DNA of 64,000 bases from Marmoricola endophyticus (GTDB lineage: Bacteria; Actinomycetota; Actinomycetes; Propionibacteriales; Nocardioidaceae): contig NZ_BMKQ01000001.1 of the NCBI RefSeq assembly GCF_014644415.1, forward strand, positions 1,985,556-2,049,555, written 5' to 3'. Both the position numbers and the translations under genes were made by a program. Shown in pieces: positions 1 to 7,544 of this stretch (within the stretch, counting starts at the first letter, position 1; each line of letters opens with the position of its first letter). The notes beneath the pieces were generated by a model. The model did not search any database, was not told the origin of the DNA, and was given only the letters and a program-made list of their open reading frames with translations.

Positions 1-841
1 ACTGCCGGCGACTCCACCACGGACGAGAACGTCGACCGCACCGCCGACGACGCCGACACCTCCACCGAGACCGACGAGGCCGAGGACGAGGCCGAGGACG
101 AGGCCGAGGACGAGGCCGAGCCGAAGACGGAGGCGGTCGAGCCCGACGCGAGCGCAGCGAGCAAGGACGACGAGACCACCGACACCCAGGCAACCGCCCC
201 AGCCCCCGCCACCACCTCCGGCACCGTCTCCACCCCCGCCACCGAGATCCCCGACGGCGGCTCCCTGTTCGACCTCGAAGCCACCGAGACCGACGCCCCC
301 GCCACGGCAGCACCGGCCGCGCAGGAGACGAGCAACGACGAGGACGAGCCGGAGGACACTGCCGGCGACTCCACCACGGACGAGAACGTCGACCGCACCG
401 CCGACGACGCCGACACCTCCACCGAGACCGACGAGGAGAAGGCACAGGCCGAGACCACGGTGGTCGAGCCTGTCGAGACCAGCGCGACCACGTCGGGCAA
501 GAAGTACTCCGGCGGCGGCTCGATGTTCGACATCGCCCGCTCGGGCTCCCCGGCGACGAAGTCCGAGCCGACGCAGGAGGCGACGTCACAGCCCGAGCCG
601 GAGGTCGCGACCACGGAGACCGAGTCCGGCGCGTCGGACGACGACGAGGGGTCGGGCTCGTCGGCCGGCACCGAGCCGACGTTCCGCTCGCTGCACGACA
701 TCAAGAAGGGCGCGGCCGGCGGGTCGTCCACCGAGGAGCCGGAGAGCAAGGAGCCGGAGGACAAGGCCGGGGACTCGACGACCGACGAGACGGTCGACCG
801 CGAGGTGGACGACGCGGACACCTCGACCAACACCGTCGAGG
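1..841 (+). repeat. Intragenic direct repeats in the acidic protein
   Basis: Bases 1-79 recur identically at 358-436, a 357-base offset that keeps frame. A third, diverged copy starts near 763 and encodes AGDSTTDETVDREVDDADTS. Identity at the nucleotide level between copies 1 and 2, including third positions, points to recent duplication or gene conversion. More copies may lie upstream of the window. Confidence 0.85.
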
Positions 842-993
842 AGAAGGCCGAGTCCACCGACGACACGGACGAGCCGGCAGAGTCGGGCGGGCAGGAGCAG
901 GCGGAGAGGCCGAGGCCCGCGTCGTCCGGAGAGGCGCATACCCCCCGTACCGACGTCGAGATCGGCGAGGAAAGCTCCCTGTTCGACCTCTGA
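1..993 (+). CDS. Acidic, repeat-rich disordered protein (C-terminal part; 5' end outside window)
   Basis: The frame is open from the first base to the TGA at 991-993, so this is the last 330 residues of a longer protein. A GTG at 460 is only an internal Val. Composition is almost entirely Asp, Glu, Thr, Ser, Ala and Pro, with EDEA runs near residues 27-40, no membrane segment and no recognisable fold. A block of about 27 residues beginning TAGDSTTDENVD occurs twice exactly and once in diverged form. A short hydrophobic motif, S-L/M-F/H-D-L/I, punctuates the acidic sequence at 262-276, 520-534, 688-702 and, as the very C-terminus, 976-990. Such hydrophobic islands in an acidic tail often dock partner proteins, but the function here is unknown. 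A hairpin follows the stop. Confidence 0.75.
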   Translation, partial: TAGDSTTDENVDRTADDADTSTETDEAEDEAEDEAEDEAEPKTEAVEPDASAASKDDETTDTQATAPAPATTSGTVSTPATEIPDGGSLFDLEATETDAPATAAPAAQETSNDEDEPEDTAGDSTTDENVDRTADDADTSTETDEEKAQAETTVVEPVETSATTSGKKYSGGGSMFDIARSGSPATKSEPTQEATSQPEPEVATTETESGASDDDEGSGSSAGTEPTFRSLHDIKKGAAGGSSTEEPESKEPEDKAGDSTTDETVDREVDDADTSTNTVEEKAESTDDTDEPAESGGQEQAERPRPASSGEAHTPRTDVEIGEESSLFDL

Positions 994-1007
994 GTCGCAC
1001 CGCTGTC

Positions 1008-1043
1008 GAGGCGTCGGCCGTTCTGCGGAACGGTCGGCGCCTC
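1008..1043. terminator. Hairpin between convergent genes
   Basis: A 16-base arm starting GAGGCGTCGG pairs with its partner ending GGCGCCTC across a TGCG loop, with two non-Watson-Crick positions. It lies between the stop codons of two convergent genes at 993 and 1052. It has no strong T tract, which is usual for high-GC actinobacterial terminators. Confidence 0.6.
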
Positions 1044-1051
1044 GTGCGTTG

Positions 1052-2017
1052 TCAGGCCGGAGCCGCAGAGACCCTGGTCGCGCGGAGCATCGCCGCGCCG
1101 AGAGCGAGGAGCAGCACGAGGTAGACCGCGCTCTGGGCGTACTCCGCCAGCGTTGCGTCTCCCGTCTCGCTCAACGACACGATGCCGATGACGGTGCGCT
1201 CGAGCACGAAGCCCATCACGAGGGCCGCCGAGTGACGCTGGCTCCAGCCGACGGTCCGTACGCCGCGAGCGACGAACGCGGCGAGCACCGCGAGCACCAG
1301 CACCAGCACCCCTAGCCCGAGCCAGCCGGGCGGAGTGAAGTCGGCGACCATCAGCAGCAAGAACGACGTGACACCGACGAGGGTGGCCCACGGCGTACGA
1401 CCGCCGCCGGTCCGAGGGAGAGGTCTCCCCCAGGGAGTGAAGGCCGCGCCGGCGAGGCCCGCGATGACGACGCCGGCCACGACGCGCTGCGTGAGGGTGG
1501 CGGACACGGTTCCCTCGGGGTCACGGTGGAGGAGGACGACGACCACCGCCATCGCGATCAGGAGGGCCGGGCCGGTGATCCAGCCGAGCCAGGGGCCCGA
1601 GCGTCGCGTGACGGTCTCGGCGATGACGGTCGGCGCGGCGATGCTCAGCAGCATGTGTCCGGCCACCCAGGTGACGGCGGGGTAGAGCCCGATCCCGCCC
1701 AGCGACGCCGCGTGCACCAGGTCTCCCCACCCTGCGATGTCTGCGCGGTTGGCGATGAACAGCGACTGGTCGACGTACGTCGGCATCGCCACGCCGAAGG
1801 CTGCCGCCAGCAGCAGCCGCCCCGGCCAACCACGACCGGTACGCACGCAGACCTCGCGGATCAGCAGGGCGGCGCCGCCGTAGAGCGGCGCCAGGAAGAT
1901 CACGAACGAGACCAGCCCGAGCGGGCCACCGAGGTCTCGCAGGTACGCCTGGAGCAGCTCGGCCGTCACCGGCGCGAGCAGCAGCACCACCACGATGCCG
2001 ACCCAGCGCCGATCCAC
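1052..2017 (-). CDS. Multi-pass membrane protein of unknown function
   Basis: About 321 residues with roughly eight to nine hydrophobic stretches, for example WVGIVVVLLLAP at the N-terminus, then FVIFLAPLYGGAALLI, ALLIAMAVVVVLL, FLLLMVADF and a C-terminal LVLLLALGAAML. Start chosen as GTG 2017, giving V-D-R-R-W just before the first membrane segment. The longer open frame upstream merely reads through the preceding HNH gene out of phase. Only 10 bases separate it from that gene's stop, so co-transcription is likely. I do not recognise the family. Polar residues such as the RE in LLIREVCVRTG and the loop MPTYVDQSLF could suit a CPBP-like or transport role, but this is unsupported. Confidence 0.65.
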   Translation of the reverse strand: MDRRWVGIVVVLLLAPVTAELLQAYLRDLGGPLGLVSFVIFLAPLYGGAALLIREVCVRTGRGWPGRLLLAAAFGVAMPTYVDQSLFIANRADIAGWGDLVHAASLGGIGLYPAVTWVAGHMLLSIAAPTVIAETVTRRSGPWLGWITGPALLIAMAVVVVLLHRDPEGTVSATLTQRVVAGVVIAGLAGAAFTPWGRPLPRTGGGRTPWATLVGVTSFLLLMVADFTPPGWLGLGVLVLVLAVLAAFVARGVRTVGWSQRHSAALVMGFVLERTVIGIVSLSETGDATLAEYAQSAVYLVLLLALGAAMLRATRVSAAPA

Positions 2018-2027
2018 CCCGCGCAGA

Positions 2028-3446
2028 CTACGACGAATTGAGGTCGATGGTGCCGCCTCGGGTGTGGAGGTAGCTCTGGCCGTAGCGGTCGGTCCAGAGG
2101 TGTACGCCGGGTTCGATGGTGGTGCAGGTCCAGCCGGCGTGGGTCTTGAGGCGGTGGTGTCGCCGGCACAGGGGCGCGAGGTTGCAGGGGCAGGTGGGTC
2201 CGCCGTCCGCGGGGTGGTCGTGGTCGAACGCCTCGCGGTGGTCGAGATCGCATCGTCGGGCCGGCCGGTCGCACCAGGGGAAGATGCAGACGGGGTCGCG
2301 GGCCCAGACCACGGCTCGGTCATCGCTGCTGGGTGCGTAGCGGTCGAGGTCGACGTGGGTCGCGTGCTGGCCGGGTCGGATCGTGCGGGTGTTGGTGGTG
2401 TCGTGGTCGCAGTCGGCGCATCCGCCGCAGTGGACGATGCCTTGGACGTGGACCTTGAGGTCGGAGCGGCCGACCCAGCGGTGCAGGACGTCGATCAGCC
2501 AGGCCCGCTGCTGGTCGTCGGAGGCGGCGGGGTTCATGTTGAGCAGGTTGGTCTCGGTCAGGTGGGCGATGAGCCCGAAGACACGTGTGCGCTGTGAAGC
2601 GATGCCGGTGGCTTCTGCGTCGGCGAGCATGGCGGCGGCTCGTGCAGGGTCGGCGAGGACCCCGAGGGCTATGGACCGGCGTGCCTCGAAGGTCTCGTAC
2701 CGCCCGTCCTCCCCGGCGCGGCCGAGGAGCCGGGCGATGTCGGAGCAGGTGGCGTCGAACGCGGAGAGGTCGGCCCAGTCGCCACGCACGACGAGCTCGG
2801 CGATGCCGGTGTGGTTGATGCTGGTCTCGTCGAGCTTCACGAACCGTTTGTCGAGGTCCTCGAGCTGGGCGCTCTCGCGTTCCTCGGGATAGAGGTCGAG
2901 CATGGCTGCGTCGATGAGCTTGTCCAGTCCGGCGAGGCCGATCTTCTCCGCGACGGGGGCGGTCTTCTGGTCGAGGTAGGTGCACACGTCACGGGGCGCA
3001 CCGACCGCGGCGGTGGCGACCCGCCGTGCCCGCCACACCGGGACCTGTCCGGCCAGGACGCGGTCCCAGACCAGCGGCAGCCGCAGCGACAGGACCAGCG
3101 CGTCGCGCAGCAGCGTGTCCCCCGCGCCGGTGGACAACCCGAGCGCGGTGGCGAACGAGGCGCCGGCGTGCCAGACGATCTCGGGCAGCCCCAGACGCTC
3201 GAAGGTGTCGATCGCGCTCTCGGACCCCTGCCCTGAGGGCTGCCTCTCCAGGTGCGACACCTGCCGCGGCTCGGGCTCGGCCGGGGCGATCACGTGCCGG
3301 TGCGCCCACTCCAGCGCGAGCTCGATGATCCGCACCTCCTCGGCGTCCCTGGCCGCCCGCGAGGCTCGGACCTGGTCGAGCAGGCCCGTCGCACTCAACG
3401 CCGCTGTGGGCGCTGGAGCGGTGGAAGAGGTGGTCACGGACATCAT
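2028..3446 (-). CDS. DUF222 / 13E12-family protein with C-terminal HNH endonuclease domain
   Basis: About 472 residues. The N-terminal two thirds is the helical DUF222 region typical of the mycobacterial 13E12 repeat family. The C-terminal part carries an HNH nuclease signature: CIFPWCDRPARRCDLDH with the catalytic D-H, then a zinc-type Cys pair and CRRHHRLKTH. A second Cys-rich segment, CGGCADCDHD, precedes it. Start taken as ATG 3446 (or 3443), because the longer frame to 3473 would place a consensus LexA box inside the coding region. It probably cuts or nicks DNA, with unknown substrate. Family members are often multi-copy and SOS-linked. The downstream membrane gene follows at 10 bases. 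Confidence 0.85.
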   Translation of the reverse strand: MMSVTTSSTAPAPTAALSATGLLDQVRASRAARDAEEVRIIELALEWAHRHVIAPAEPEPRQVSHLERQPSGQGSESAIDTFERLGLPEIVWHAGASFATALGLSTGAGDTLLRDALVLSLRLPLVWDRVLAGQVPVWRARRVATAAVGAPRDVCTYLDQKTAPVAEKIGLAGLDKLIDAAMLDLYPEERESAQLEDLDKRFVKLDETSINHTGIAELVVRGDWADLSAFDATCSDIARLLGRAGEDGRYETFEARRSIALGVLADPARAAAMLADAEATGIASQRTRVFGLIAHLTETNLLNMNPAASDDQQRAWLIDVLHRWVGRSDLKVHVQGIVHCGGCADCDHDTTNTRTIRPGQHATHVDLDRYAPSSDDRAVVWARDPVCIFPWCDRPARRCDLDHREAFDHDHPADGGPTCPCNLAPLCRRHHRLKTHAGWTCTTIEPGVHLWTDRYGQSYLHTRGGTIDLNSS

Positions 3447-3450
3447 GGTA

Positions 3451-3466
3451 TCGAACATGTGTTCGA
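3451..3466 (-). promoter_or_regulatory. Consensus SOS (LexA) box
   Basis: TCGAACATGTGTTCGA is a 7-2-7 perfect dyad and fits the actinobacterial LexA consensus TCGAAC-N4-GTTCGA at every defined base. It ends 4 bases before the likely ATG (3446) of the DUF222/HNH gene, so LexA binding would sit over the promoter or transcription start. DNA-damage induction is therefore expected (inference from the motif). Confidence 0.8.
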
Positions 3467-3508
3467 GGAGCAAGAGTCGGCGGTTCGGAGTCCTTTTCCG
3501 GGTGCGGG

Positions 3509-3600
3509 GGTCTCGACGTCCTCCTTCGCTAGGGCTCAGTCAGGCTCGACCACCGGTGGTGGTTGTCGCCGGTTTGGTCTCGACCTCCGCGGCAACCGGC
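3509..3600. repeat. REP-like intergenic element, two related units
   Basis: On the minus strand, unit one runs from GGTGGTCGAGCC through GCCCTAGCGAAGG to GTCGAGACC. A second unit, with GGTCTCGACC at about 3576-3585 and a GGCACCACCGG end, follows at once. The centre 3549-3560 is the perfect palindrome ACCACCGGTGGT. The GGTGGTCGAG...GTCGAGACC frame resembles short elements I associate with Nocardioides intergenic regions. Copy number cannot be judged from this window alone. Confidence 0.5.
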
Positions 3601-3855
3601 ACCACCGGGTGCGGGACGCGGGCTGAGCATGCAGCCCGAGCGGGACGGGAGGGACGAACGGCACCGGTTCGCCGACCCAGGTCCACTTGCTACGAGGCGG
3701 CGCGGTGTCGTCGGCGGCGCGCCCCTCCCACGCCACGTCGTCGGGCGATCGCCACGGTCGCGGTGGCGCGCTAGTCGCGCGCGGCGGTCAGGAGCGCAGG
3801 CTCGGCGCCGCACGACAGCCCTACAACCGGGTCGCCCTCACCCGGCGCCAGCGAC
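3601..3855. other. Intergenic stretch without a supported gene
   Basis: Between the REP-like element and the dcd stop codon I see no convincing gene. Short frames exist on both strands, for instance a 66-codon minus frame ending at 3536, but they run into the repeat and lack a ribosome site. The segment may be the decayed edge of the repeat insertion. Confidence 0.4.
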
Positions 3856-4434
3856 CTACTGGATCCGCGTGCGGTGGAAGTTCGCGAAGGACCGGCTCGC
3901 GGTGGGACCGCGCTGCCCCTGGTAGCGCGAGCCGTACCGCTGGGAGCCGTACGGGTGCTCCGCCGCGGAGGAGAGCCGGAAGAAGCAGAGCTGGCCGATC
4001 TTCATCCCCGGCCACAGCTTGATCGGCAGGTTGGCGACGTTGGCCAGCTCGAGGGTCACGTGCCCGGAGAACCCGGGGTCGATGAAGCCGGCGGTCGAGT
4101 GGGTCAGCAGCCCGAGCCGACCGAGCGAGGACTTGCCCTCGAGGCGGGCGGCGACGTCGTCGGGCAGGGTGACCACCTCGTACGTCGAGCCCAGCACGAA
4201 CTCGCCCGGGTGCAGGATGAACGGCTCCTGCCCCTCGGGTTCGACCTTCCGGGTCAGCTCCTCCTGCTCCTCGGCCGGGTCGATGAAGGCGAAGCGGTGG
4301 TTGTCGAAGACGCGGAAGAACCGGTCCAGGCGTACGTCGACGCTGGAGGGCTGCACCATGCCCGGGTCCCACGGGTCGAGCACGACCCGCCCCGAGTCGG
4401 CCTCGGCCAGGATGTCACGGTCGGAGAGCAGCAC
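3856..4434 (-). CDS. dcd: dCTP deaminase, probably bifunctional (dCTP to dUMP)
   Basis: 192 residues, the usual actinobacterial length, from GTG 4434 ([14 protein letters not shown]). It carries the family blocks [39 protein letters not shown] and [13 protein letters not shown], followed by HVTLELAN, whose Glu matches the deaminase catalytic residue of E. coli Dcd. The [11 protein letters not shown] block and the Mycobacterium tuberculosis-like ending fit the bifunctional type, which both deaminates dCTP and hydrolyses dUTP, supplying dUMP for thymidylate synthesis. This assignment to the bifunctional type is by similarity. It is cytosolic and active as a trimer in known homologues. It faces away from the tRNA gene. 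Confidence 0.95.
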   Translation of the reverse strand: MLLSDRDILAEADSGRVVLDPWDPGMVQPSSVDVRLDRFFRVFDNHRFAFIDPAEEQEELTRKVEPEGQEPFILHPGEFVLGSTYEVVTLPDDVAARLEGKSSLGRLGLLTHSTAGFIDPGFSGHVTLELANVANLPIKLWPGMKIGQLCFFRLSSAAEHPYGSQRYGSRYQGQRGPTASRSFANFHRTRIQ

Positions 4435-4493
4435 GGCGCACAACCTACCCGCGACGTCGGGTACGCTCGCACCCGTTGCCCGCGAGGGCACGC

Positions 4494-4569
4494 GCGGATG
4501 TAGCTCAGCTGGTAGAGCGCGACCTTCCCAAGGTCGATGTCGCGAGTTCGAATCTCGTCATCCGCTCCA
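4494..4569 (+). tRNA. tRNA-Gly (CCC anticodon)
   Basis: A 73-base cloverleaf followed by an encoded CCA at 4567-4569. The acceptor stem GCGGATG pairs with CATCCGC at 4559-4565. The D arm starts TAGCTCAGCTGGTAGAG. The anticodon stem CGACC/GGTCG holds the loop TTCCCAA, giving anticodon CCC, and the T arm is GCGAGTTCGAATCTCG. No integrase or repeated 3' end lies nearby, so nothing suggests use as an attachment site. Confidence 0.97.
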
Positions 4570-4570
4570 C

Positions 4571-6067
4571 TCACACCGTCGCCGGCTCGGGCTCCGCCTC
4601 GTGCTCCTCGGTCGATCGCGAGTCGCTCAGCGTCAGCGCGCCGAAGCCCGCCACGAGGCCGACGACGACAGCCAGCGCGGCGTACGTGATCCGCTCGCCG
4701 GAGAAGAACGACGAGACCAGCGCGTCGCTCCACACGCCGGCGGGCAGGCTGGCGGTCACCAACCCAGCGATCAGCGTGCCGACGACCGCGGTGCCGACGC
4801 TGGTGCCTACCTCCTGCGCCGCGTCGTTGAGCGAGGCGGCGAGCGAGGTGCGGTTCTCCGGCATCGCGTCGACCAGGGCGATCGCACAGGTGGTCATCAC
4901 GGTGCGCAGCCCGATGGTGAAGGTGACCATGAAGACCGCGATCGCGACGTAGCCGTGCTCGACACCCCACGCCATGCCGGCCAGCGACCCGGCCAGGAAG
5001 CCGGCACCGACGAGGCACGCGACGCGGTGACCCCACCGGGTCACCAGGGTCTCCGAGAGCGGGGTCGCCAGGATCATCGTGATGATCAGCGGGAGGTTGG
5101 CCAGGCCGGCGCGGACGGGACTCCAGCCGTAGGCGTACTGGAAGTGCAGGATCAGGCCGAACATCACCCCCGCCATCGCGATCGAGGTGCCGATCTGCGC
5201 GATCGCGGCGCCGCGGACGGTGCTGCCGCGGAAGACGGCGAGGTCGAGCATCGGCTCGGGGGTGCGCCGCTCGTGCCACACGAAGGCAGCGAGTGCGAGG
5301 ACGGCGCCGAGCACCGACCCGACCGTCGCGACCGAGAGCCAGCCGTTCTCGACACCGCTGGTCAGCGTCCAGCAGCCCAGGCCGATGGTGGCGATGGACA
5401 GGGCCGCGCCGGGGAGGTCGAGCCGGTCGGTGGTGAGGTCCTCGGGGCGGTCGGCCGGGACGCCGAGCCGGACCCCGACGTACGCGATCAGGGCGATCGG
5501 TGCGTTGACGAGCAGCAGCCACTCCCAGCGGACGTGCGCGAGTGCGGTACCGCCGAGCAGCGGGCCGAGGATGAAGCCGCTCATCCCGACGATGATCATC
5601 ACCGTCATCGCCTTGCGGCGCAGCTCGGCGCCCTCGAAGAGCCGGAAGACCAGCGAGTTGGTGATCGGCGCCATCGCGGCTGCGGCGACGCCGAGCGCGG
5701 CCCGCAGCGCGATCAGCTCACCGGCCGACTCGACGAGGGCGACGAGCAGGCTGATCAGCCCGAAGGCCGCCAGACCGACCATCAGCACGCGTCGGCGGCC
5801 GAGCCGGTCGGCGGCGGAGCCGGCGGTCAGCAGCAGCCCGCCGAAGGTCAGGGAGTACGCGCCGGTGACCCACTGCAGCGCGGTCGTGCCACTGCCCAGA
5901 TCACGGCCGATCGTCGGCAGCGCGATGGTGAGCAGGGTGTTGTCGACCATCTCGACGAAGAAGGCCAGGCACAGGGCGAGCATCGGGATCCAGGCGGCAC
6001 GCAGCGACGGGTACGTCGTCCGGGGCGAGGCCGATCCGCGGGAAGAAGTCGTGGTGGTGGAGCTCAT
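4571..6067 (-). CDS. MFS multidrug exporter (DHA2/EmrB-QacA type)
   Basis: 498 residues with about 14 hydrophobic segments. The N-terminal repeat shows the hallmark ALCLAFFVEMVDNTLLTIALP helix and the loop DRLGRRRVLMVG between helices 2 and 3. Start ATG 6067 is preceded by AGGAGGTG at ideal spacing, which rules out the much longer frame upstream. It should export a hydrophobic drug or metabolite against proton entry (family knowledge; substrate unknown). It is divergent from a TetR gene, and the shared intergenic region holds three operator-like dyads, so it is presumably repressed until ligand binds. It ends one base from the tRNA-Gly CCA. Confidence 0.9.
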   Translation of the reverse strand: MSSTTTTSSRGSASPRTTYPSLRAAWIPMLALCLAFFVEMVDNTLLTIALPTIGRDLGSGTTALQWVTGAYSLTFGGLLLTAGSAADRLGRRRVLMVGLAAFGLISLLVALVESAGELIALRAALGVAAAAMAPITNSLVFRLFEGAELRRKAMTVMIIVGMSGFILGPLLGGTALAHVRWEWLLLVNAPIALIAYVGVRLGVPADRPEDLTTDRLDLPGAALSIATIGLGCWTLTSGVENGWLSVATVGSVLGAVLALAAFVWHERRTPEPMLDLAVFRGSTVRGAAIAQIGTSIAMAGVMFGLILHFQYAYGWSPVRAGLANLPLIITMILATPLSETLVTRWGHRVACLVGAGFLAGSLAGMAWGVEHGYVAIAVFMVTFTIGLRTVMTTCAIALVDAMPENRTSLAASLNDAAQEVGTSVGTAVVGTLIAGLVTASLPAGVWSDALVSSFFSGERITYAALAVVVGLVAGFGALTLSDSRSTEEHEAEPEPATV

Positions 6068-6088
6068 GGGGAACACCTCCTGAGAATT

Positions 6089-6137
6089 CGAACATCGTTC
6101 GTTTCTCGAACGACGTTCGAAGACTAGAACATTGTTC
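6089..6137. promoter_or_regulatory. Three operator dyads for the TetR/MFS pair
   Basis: Three copies of an 11-base dyad, GAAC-N3-GTTC, centred at about 6095, 6113 and 6132: CGAACATCGTTCG, CGAACGACGTTCG and AGAACATTGTTCG. Centre spacing of 18 and 19 bases is a little under two helical turns. The N3 spacer separates them from LexA boxes, which have N4. They fill the gap between the divergent MFS and TetR starts, so self-repression and pump repression are likely. Confidence 0.75.
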
Positions 6138-6158
6138 GGTGCATGGCAAGATGGCCGC

Positions 6159-6854
6159 GTGCCTCGTTCCTCCGCCGGACCCCGACGCCGCGCCTCCCAC
6201 TCCCTGGAGACCGTGCTCGACGGTGCCGTCGCCCTCCTCGACGAGGCCGGCGAGCAGGCCCTGACCTTCCGCGCGCTGGCCGCGCGGCTGGGCGGTGGCG
6301 TCGGCAGCATCTACTGGTACGTCACCGGGAAGGACGAGCTGCTCGAGCGGGCCGCGGACCACGTGCTCGCACCACTGCTGCACGCCGTCGAGGAGCAGCC
6401 GAGCACCGCGGACCCCCTCGCCGACATCCGGGCCAGCGCGCTGATGCTCTTCGCCACCGTCGAGCAGCGGCAGTGGCTGGCCGGCTACTTCCTGCGCAAC
6501 ACGACCGTCCAGCCCCACGCCCTGCGCCTCTACGAGCTGGTCGGCGAGCACGTCATGCGGCTGGAGCTCACCCCGCGCCAGAGCTTCCACGCCGTCTCCG
6601 CGGTCTTCGGCTTCGTGATCGGCACCGCCGCCGACCTCGGCCAGCGACCCTCGCAGGAGATGCTCGACGGCGCGGTCGACCGGGACAGCTACCTCGAGCG
6701 GACCGCCGAGGCGTGGCGCGCGCTGGACCGGGCGGACTACCCGTTCCTGCACCACGTGTCCGGGGAGTTCGTCGGCCACGACGACGCCGACCAGTTCGAG
6801 GCGGGCCTGGACCTGATCCTCGCCGGCCTGCGCCAGCAGGCGGGACGCTCATGA
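6159..6854 (+). CDS. TetR-family repressor of the divergent MFS pump
   Basis: 231 residues from GTG 6159. The N-terminal helix-turn-helix covers about residues 12-60 (ETVLDGAVALLDEAG, then FRALAARLGGGVGSIYWYVTGKDEL), the usual TetR motif with tryptophan-tyrosine in the recognition helix. The remainder is helical and matches the TetR C-terminal ligand domain in length. It is divergent from the MFS exporter with operator dyads between them, so it most likely controls that pump and itself. The next gene overlaps its stop by 4 bases (ATGA). A start further upstream would lie inside the third dyad. The effector ligand cannot be told from sequence. Confidence 0.9.
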   Translation: MPRSSAGPRRRASHSLETVLDGAVALLDEAGEQALTFRALAARLGGGVGSIYWYVTGKDELLERAADHVLAPLLHAVEEQPSTADPLADIRASALMLFATVEQRQWLAGYFLRNTTVQPHALRLYELVGEHVMRLELTPRQSFHAVSAVFGFVIGTAADLGQRPSQEMLDGAVDRDSYLERTAEAWRALDRADYPFLHHVSGEFVGHDDADQFEAGLDLILAGLRQQAGRS

Positions 6855-7480
6855 GCTTCGAGGGCTTCCCGGTCGCGGCGCTGGACTTCTACGACGACCT
6901 CGAGATCGACAACACCAAGTCGTTCTGGACCGCGCACAAGCAGACGTACGACGAGGCCGTGCGCGCGCCGATGGAGGCGCTGACCGCCGCGCTCGAGAAG
7001 GAGTTCGGCCCGGCGAAGATCTTCCGGCCCTACCGCGACGTGCGCTTCGCGAAGGACAAGACGCCGTACAAGACCCACCAGGGCGCGTTCGTCGCGGCGG
7101 GCCCGGCCACCGGCTGGTACGTCGAGATCGGCGCACCGGGGGTCCGCGTGGCCGGCGGTTTCTACCACGCCGAGGCCGACGCACTGGCCCGGATCCGCGC
7201 TGCGATGGACGACGACCGCACCGGCCCCCAGGTGCTGCGCATCGTCCGCAGGCTCGAGCGCGCCGGCTTCGAGCGGGCCGGCGACCGGCTCAAGACGTCA
7301 CCGCGCGGGTACGCCGCCGACCACCCGCGCATCGACCTGCTGCGCCACCGCTCGCTGAGCCTCTCGCGCAGCTACGGGTTCGAGCCCGTCATCCACACCG
7401 GTGAGCTGCTGGAGCGGGTGCGGGCCGACTGGAAGGCGCTGCGACCGTACGTCGACTGGGTCACCGACCGCACCCGTTGA
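6851..7480 (+). CDS. DUF2461 family protein
   Basis: 209 residues starting MSFEGFPVAALDFYDDLEIDN. It shows the conserved DUF2461 (TIGR02453) features: an N-terminal F-x-DLE..N-K-FW segment, EFGPAKIFRPYRDVRFAKDK and TPYKTHQGAF, then WYVEIGAPGVRVAGGFYH and a C-terminal RADWKALRPYVDWV. Members are widespread, about 210-230 residues, cytosolic and of unknown biochemical role. The start overlaps the tetR stop by 4 bases, so the two are co-transcribed and translationally coupled, but no functional tie to the pump is evident. Confidence 0.88.
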   Translation: MSFEGFPVAALDFYDDLEIDNTKSFWTAHKQTYDEAVRAPMEALTAALEKEFGPAKIFRPYRDVRFAKDKTPYKTHQGAFVAAGPATGWYVEIGAPGVRVAGGFYHAEADALARIRAAMDDDRTGPQVLRIVRRLERAGFERAGDRLKTSPRGYAADHPRIDLLRHRSLSLSRSYGFEPVIHTGELLERVRADWKALRPYVDWVTDRTR

Positions 7481-7544
7481 CGTGACCACAGCCACACCCG
7501 ATCGTTGAGCCCGGCAACAACGTCCCTTCGTGGAAAGTCGGTCC

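Noticed and set aside
3536-3736. A 66-codon minus-strand open frame in the gap before dcd
   Set aside because: It lacks a ribosome site, has no recognised motif and runs into the REP-like repeat.
4494-4569. tRNA-Gly as the attachment site of an integrated element
   Set aside because: No integrase, no repeated tRNA 3' end and no shift in composition flank it; the neighbours are ordinary genes.
4019-6127. A 702-codon plus-strand open frame opposite the MFS exporter
   Set aside because: It is the low-complexity antisense of a well-defined transporter in GC-rich DNA, with no family motif. Many similar long antisense frames exist in the window and were left out for the same reason.
6089-6137. 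GAAC...GTTC dyads as LexA boxes
   Set aside because: Their spacer is three bases rather than the four of the SOS consensus, and they lie between a TetR gene and its pump.
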